Below, one piece after another: positions 60,536-64,000 of a stretch of DNA of 64,000 bases (its first letter is position 1; the number at the start of each line of letters is the position of its first letter). Under the pieces are notes generated by a model that ran no database searches, was not told where the DNA came from, and worked only from the letters and a program-made list of their open reading frames with translations. The translations under genes were made by a program, and so were the position numbers. This DNA comes from Paramarasmius palmivorus (Eukaryota; Basidiomycota; Agaricomycetes; Agaricales; Marasmiaceae). The DNA is taken from positions 239,662 through 303,661 of the forward strand of contig JAYKXP010000071.1 in the NCBI GenBank assembly GCA_037176845.1. Reading direction: 5' to 3'.

Positions 60536-61513
60536 TCAGCCCTTTGATGCCCAAGCTCGAATGCGTCCAGATCAATGTGCCATTTCTGCCAATGTTGGGG
60601 AACTGACCACTTCAGCCAGTGCTAGCGCATTGACCAGTTGCATAGCTGTGAGGCCACTATTGAAGCCCGGCACTTTCAGCTGATTCACAAACTCAATCGT
60701 TTCTGACCAGGAATGTCGCGATTTTTGAGAGCACGCGGCAATATTGTTGCAATCACACATATCTCCGAGAAACTCCTTCCATTTCTCGCATATTGTATTG
60801 GTCCAATAGGGCGTAAACTTGTCTCGAATGCGTTGTTCAAAGCTGCATTTTGCGGGAATAGTTCTACCCCACGAGTTGAATGTTTTGAGTGTTGGCAGAA
60901 GCTTGAGCATGTTGGATGGCTGCCCATACACCCGACAGTTCGATAGACGAAGAAAGGCCTGAGATTCTAGCGCCTCAGATAAACCTTCATGCTCAGGCGA
61001 TATCTGAACATCTGGTCTGGACGATGCCAAGACCTGATTGTGTATCTGGGCAGCTAAGAAATGGTTGATGCATTCGTTCAATGATGCCGACCAAAACGAC
61101 CTACTACCCGCCTTCTGTTTAAGAAAGGCGAAGGAAACCTGCGATGTTTTATAACGCCGTGACCCGTTCCATGCCAAGACAACAGGTTTGACAGTCCATA
61201 TTTGGTAACTAATTTCTCCCTCGGCAAATGCTCATTCAATAACAAGCTTCCCTGGTTCGTTTGGCGTATGGGATACGCATGATCTGGATCTCCTGAGGCA
61301 AGTATCCTTCCTGTGCGGATATCTAGCCTTTGTGATTGGATTGTCGTTTTCATGTATGGGGGGTGCTTGATTATAGATCCGCCCTATGTTTTCTGTAGGA
61401 TGAGCGCCAATGCTCCGAGGGAAAGATGGTTCGACCAATACATCATGCTTCGGGAGTCAAAACTTCAACCGCTGCTCCCTTTTGCATCCTTAGCATTTGG
61501 TTTCTTCTTCTAT

Positions 61514-61563
<50 letters not shown>

Positions 61564-61602
61564 ACCCCCCCCCCCCCCCACCCCCCCAATTTTTTTGTTT
61601 TT

Positions 61603-61662
<60 letters not shown>

Positions 61663-61697
61663 ATCCCCCCCCTCCCTTTTTATTTATTTTTTATATC

Positions 61698-61747
<50 letters not shown>

Positions 61748-62723
61748 ACCCCCCCCCCCCCCCCCCCCCCCCCCCTTATGGGGTAGACCCTTTCTACTCC
61801 CTGATACTCGTCATCAGACATTCGTCTTCCAGCTATCAGCTCTGTAATTCCTTTATGTAATGCATAAGCCAAATCCCATGCAGCGTCCCGAGAAGCCTTC
61901 GGGACTTCCTGGAAGGCCCATAATCGAACGTGTGAGAGATGCAGTTCTGGATCATCCGTATTTGTTTTTTGCATTCTCTCTATTGACATCTTTGAGACAC
62001 CGTCATTCCATAGCCCAGTACGCGGCCTTGTAAGACGAAAGTCTCAATTCTGGCGGAGAAGAATATGGACTCATCATCCAACCCCTCGGCAAGTGCATGA
62101 AGGATTGCCCCTCGTATCAAGCAGTCCTCAAAGATACTTGTATCGCTTTCCTGGCACTTTGTTTTCTTTCCAGGCTTTGTCGAACCTTTGGCACTGAACT
62201 TCCGGAAGTAAGGCATTGCAAGGAACTCAATGAGCGCGTCTTCAAGGACCTGGTTTGCAGCATTGGTGAGAGCGTCATCTCCACCATCTATCCATTTCGC
62301 CTTGAGGGACAAAGGCTCCTCTGAAAAGTGAGAGTCCCGGCGCAACCCATATAGGTTAGATGGAATTGGACGGAGAATATTGGAGGCATCCGGAGCTTTA
62401 CCTCCTTGACGCCTGCATTGTGATCGTAAAGCAGTGAGATCTTGCATGACAGCATCCACCAGTGGAAAAAATGCCGGGTAATGTTGCTTCAAGAATATTC
62501 GGTCCTTGACATAGGTCTGTGTTAGAATTTTAAGAAGCATTGGCATTCCAAACACAACGAAATCGAATAAGATGAGAAGAGAGCGGCATTCCTGGCGACG
62601 AACTGCAGCAACCCATAGTTTAAGCGTATAGCTGGTGGACTGGCATCTGGAAAGGTCTGAGAGAGCATCCTGGAAGCGAAAAACCAGAGCACAAAGGCTG
62701 TCATTTTGATCGACTGGCTCCAC
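60536..62723 (-). pseudogene. Unrecognised gene, fragmented by frame changes and a C tract
   Basis: Three stretches on the minus strand read as coding: 62723-61980 (helical, with LSLKAKWIDGGDDALTNAANQ and HALAEGLDDES), 61989-61780 (LSHVRLWAFQEVPKASRDAAWD) and 61180-60536. The last reads CEKWKEFLGDMCDC and FNSGLTAMQLVNALALAEV and then must shift frame by one base near 60610 to continue as SVPQHWQKWHIDLDAFELG and end at TGA near 60532. Between the second and third stretches lie a C tract and pieces in different frames (GRILASGDPDHAYPI; YQIWTVKPVVLAWNG). I do not recognise the family. It may be a real gene spoiled by sequence errors around the C tract, or a decayed one. Confidence 0.45.
61515..61775. 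repeat. Poly-C tract of about 260 bases
   Basis: Runs of 49, 59, 49 and 27 cytosines, separated by single A bases and by short T-rich pieces (AATTTTTTTGTTTTTT and a TCCCTTTTTATTTATTTTTTATATCA block). The proline- or glycine-rich frames crossing it are artefacts of the homopolymer. Such a tract could be a genuine G-quadruplex-forming repeat or a low-complexity sequencing or assembly error. Confidence 0.9.
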
Positions 62724-64000
62724 GCTACTTGTTGGGACTCTGAGAGGTGATTTAATCAGGCAAAACGCTAGTCAGGCAAACAGACGATCATTCAGTTACG
62801 CAGTATAGCTAGTAATTAAAGCGGTAAGATCGGAATATCCTAAGAATTTGGAGGAGCGGTTGGATTTGAACGGTCCTGCAGCTTTCTTGATTGTGTCAAG
62901 CTCTTTCGAAAGCTTTTCCGCATCTCAAAAGCTTTATCCAACGTATTCTGGAAATGTTTTTGTACCGCTTTGAATCGCAGACTGTTAACGTATCTGAAGC
63001 TCCAGCAGATCTGTAAGCGGCAATAGGTTTGGGCGTTGGCTAGATTGCATAGTATCAGTATATAGCCCTAGGTCTTTTTTTTTTATCAGGATGCCCAAAT
63101 CTCACTTCAAATCTGGTCTCTGGAATCCACTCGTTGTGGTCTCTGAATAATGCTAGACATGATACCAAGTAGCTTGTACATTCCGCCATGAATCGCCTAG
63201 GTTGCCAGTCAGTGGACGTACGGAATCAAGAATGCAATTCACGTGTCGATAATTGCTTCAATCTCGAACTCAGCATAGTTGCGGGTACCTCTTCTCAAAT
63301 TCCTAATGATTAGAGGCTTGAATGCTTTGCCTTCAGAATGTGCAAACCTACTTACCTGCCTACCATTCCGACTACTTCTGGTTTTTGTCGTAGCTTCTTC
63401 TTCGCTGAATTTTCCTTCCCATTCGGAGTTTGCTTGCGTCGCTTCCTGTTAAAAGTACCCTCTGTCACTTGCACGGGGCATTACAGCTTCCGTATCATGG
63501 ACGTTAGTTTGTAGCAGGATCTGCGTGCTGGGTAAATGCAAAACAACTTGACTTGTATCCTGCGATGACACGAGTACACCCTGTCGGTGATCCGTGGGCT
63601 CTGTTGCTTCAATACATTCCTTACTGGAGCGGCTTCTTGTTGCATGTTTGGCCAAAAGATTCCTGCTTCTTGGAAGAACTCGTCGCCATAATTGCCTGGT
63701 GCATTACACTCTCGCATTTTGCATCAGCCCATGCCAGCCATCGACCTCATATGCACGCTGCGCACTGTGTTCAGGATTAGAACGTCAAACTCAGGAAGAA
63801 TGAGAGCATGCTGTTGAGACGTCATTTGTTGAGATGTCGTTTTCTAGATTTAACTTGACCCTGACTCGGTGTATTGTAATCTGTGTAAAAGGCGCGTGGC
63901 ATGAAACCGACAAGAGTCAAGTTTGCTTGCGACAAAATGTTAAAAAGCCCCATACAGCTCTACTCCTATGGTCGATAGGAAATCTGGCAATGTTTCCCAT
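62724..64000. other. Right end of window, no gene assigned
   Basis: Minus-strand pieces near 63360-63450 (EATQANSEWEGKFSEEEATTK in one frame) and 63640-63780 look weakly coding and might be upstream exons of the fragmented gene to the left, but splice sites could not be settled. Confidence 0.35.

Noticed and set aside
61313..61860. Proline-rich and glycine-rich open frames on both strands
   Set aside because: They come from translating the poly-C tract and have no support outside it.

Overview
The window looks like genomic DNA from a filamentous basidiomycete, most likely an agaricomycete. The evidence is many short introns of about 45-65 bases with fungal splice signals (branch sites such as CTAAC), clusters of cytochrome P450 genes, a large family of F-box/coiled-coil proteins, a fungal sesquiterpene-synthase-like gene, two SKN1/KRE6-type cell-wall proteins and a fungal LRR/PP2C/cyclase adenylate cyclase. 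No rRNA or tRNA gene was recognised.

Layout. 0.9-7.2 kb: two tandem, closely related P450 genes. 8.1-9.6 kb: a seven-helix membrane protein. 9.7-10.6 kb: a small F-box-like protein. 11.0-11.9 kb (minus): an unrecognised protein with a KEN box and repeated WIGNSTVSPATP motifs. 12.75-13.3 kb (minus): a protein of three WW domains plus a degenerate fourth. 14.8-16.6 kb: a diverged F-box protein. 19.2-22.0 kb: SKN1-like gene A. 22.6-44.6 kb: an F-box array of six further genes, with a terpene synthase (24.9-26.1 kb), SKN1-like gene B on the opposite strand (32.1-35.0 kb), a terpene synthase pseudogene (36.5-37.6 kb), F-box relics and a small inverted-repeat element (MITE). 45.0-47.4 kb (minus): a third P450 of the first family. 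48.4-49.2 kb (minus): an F-box pseudogene. 49.6-51.7 kb (minus): a P450 of another family. 53.0-58.1 kb (minus): adenylate cyclase, carrying an in-frame TAA in its LRR region. 59.7-60.0 kb (minus): a truncated but open copy of the KEN-box gene. 60.5-62.7 kb (minus): an unrecognised, fragmented gene interrupted by about 260 bases of nearly pure C.

How it fits together. One terpene synthase and four P450s within 51 kb could form a loose terpenoid pathway, but the genes between them are unrelated, so this is inference. The F-box array and the terpene synthase have clearly been copied together with flanking DNA, often inverted, and several copies have decayed. The F-box copies share a tiny first exon, a phase-0 intron and, in four cases, a 17-base upstream box. 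The SKN1 pair and adenylate cyclase are core wall-synthesis and cAMP-signalling genes. The internal stop in adenylate cyclase, the frameshift near 60.6 kb and the C tract may be biological or may be sequence errors; raw reads would decide.
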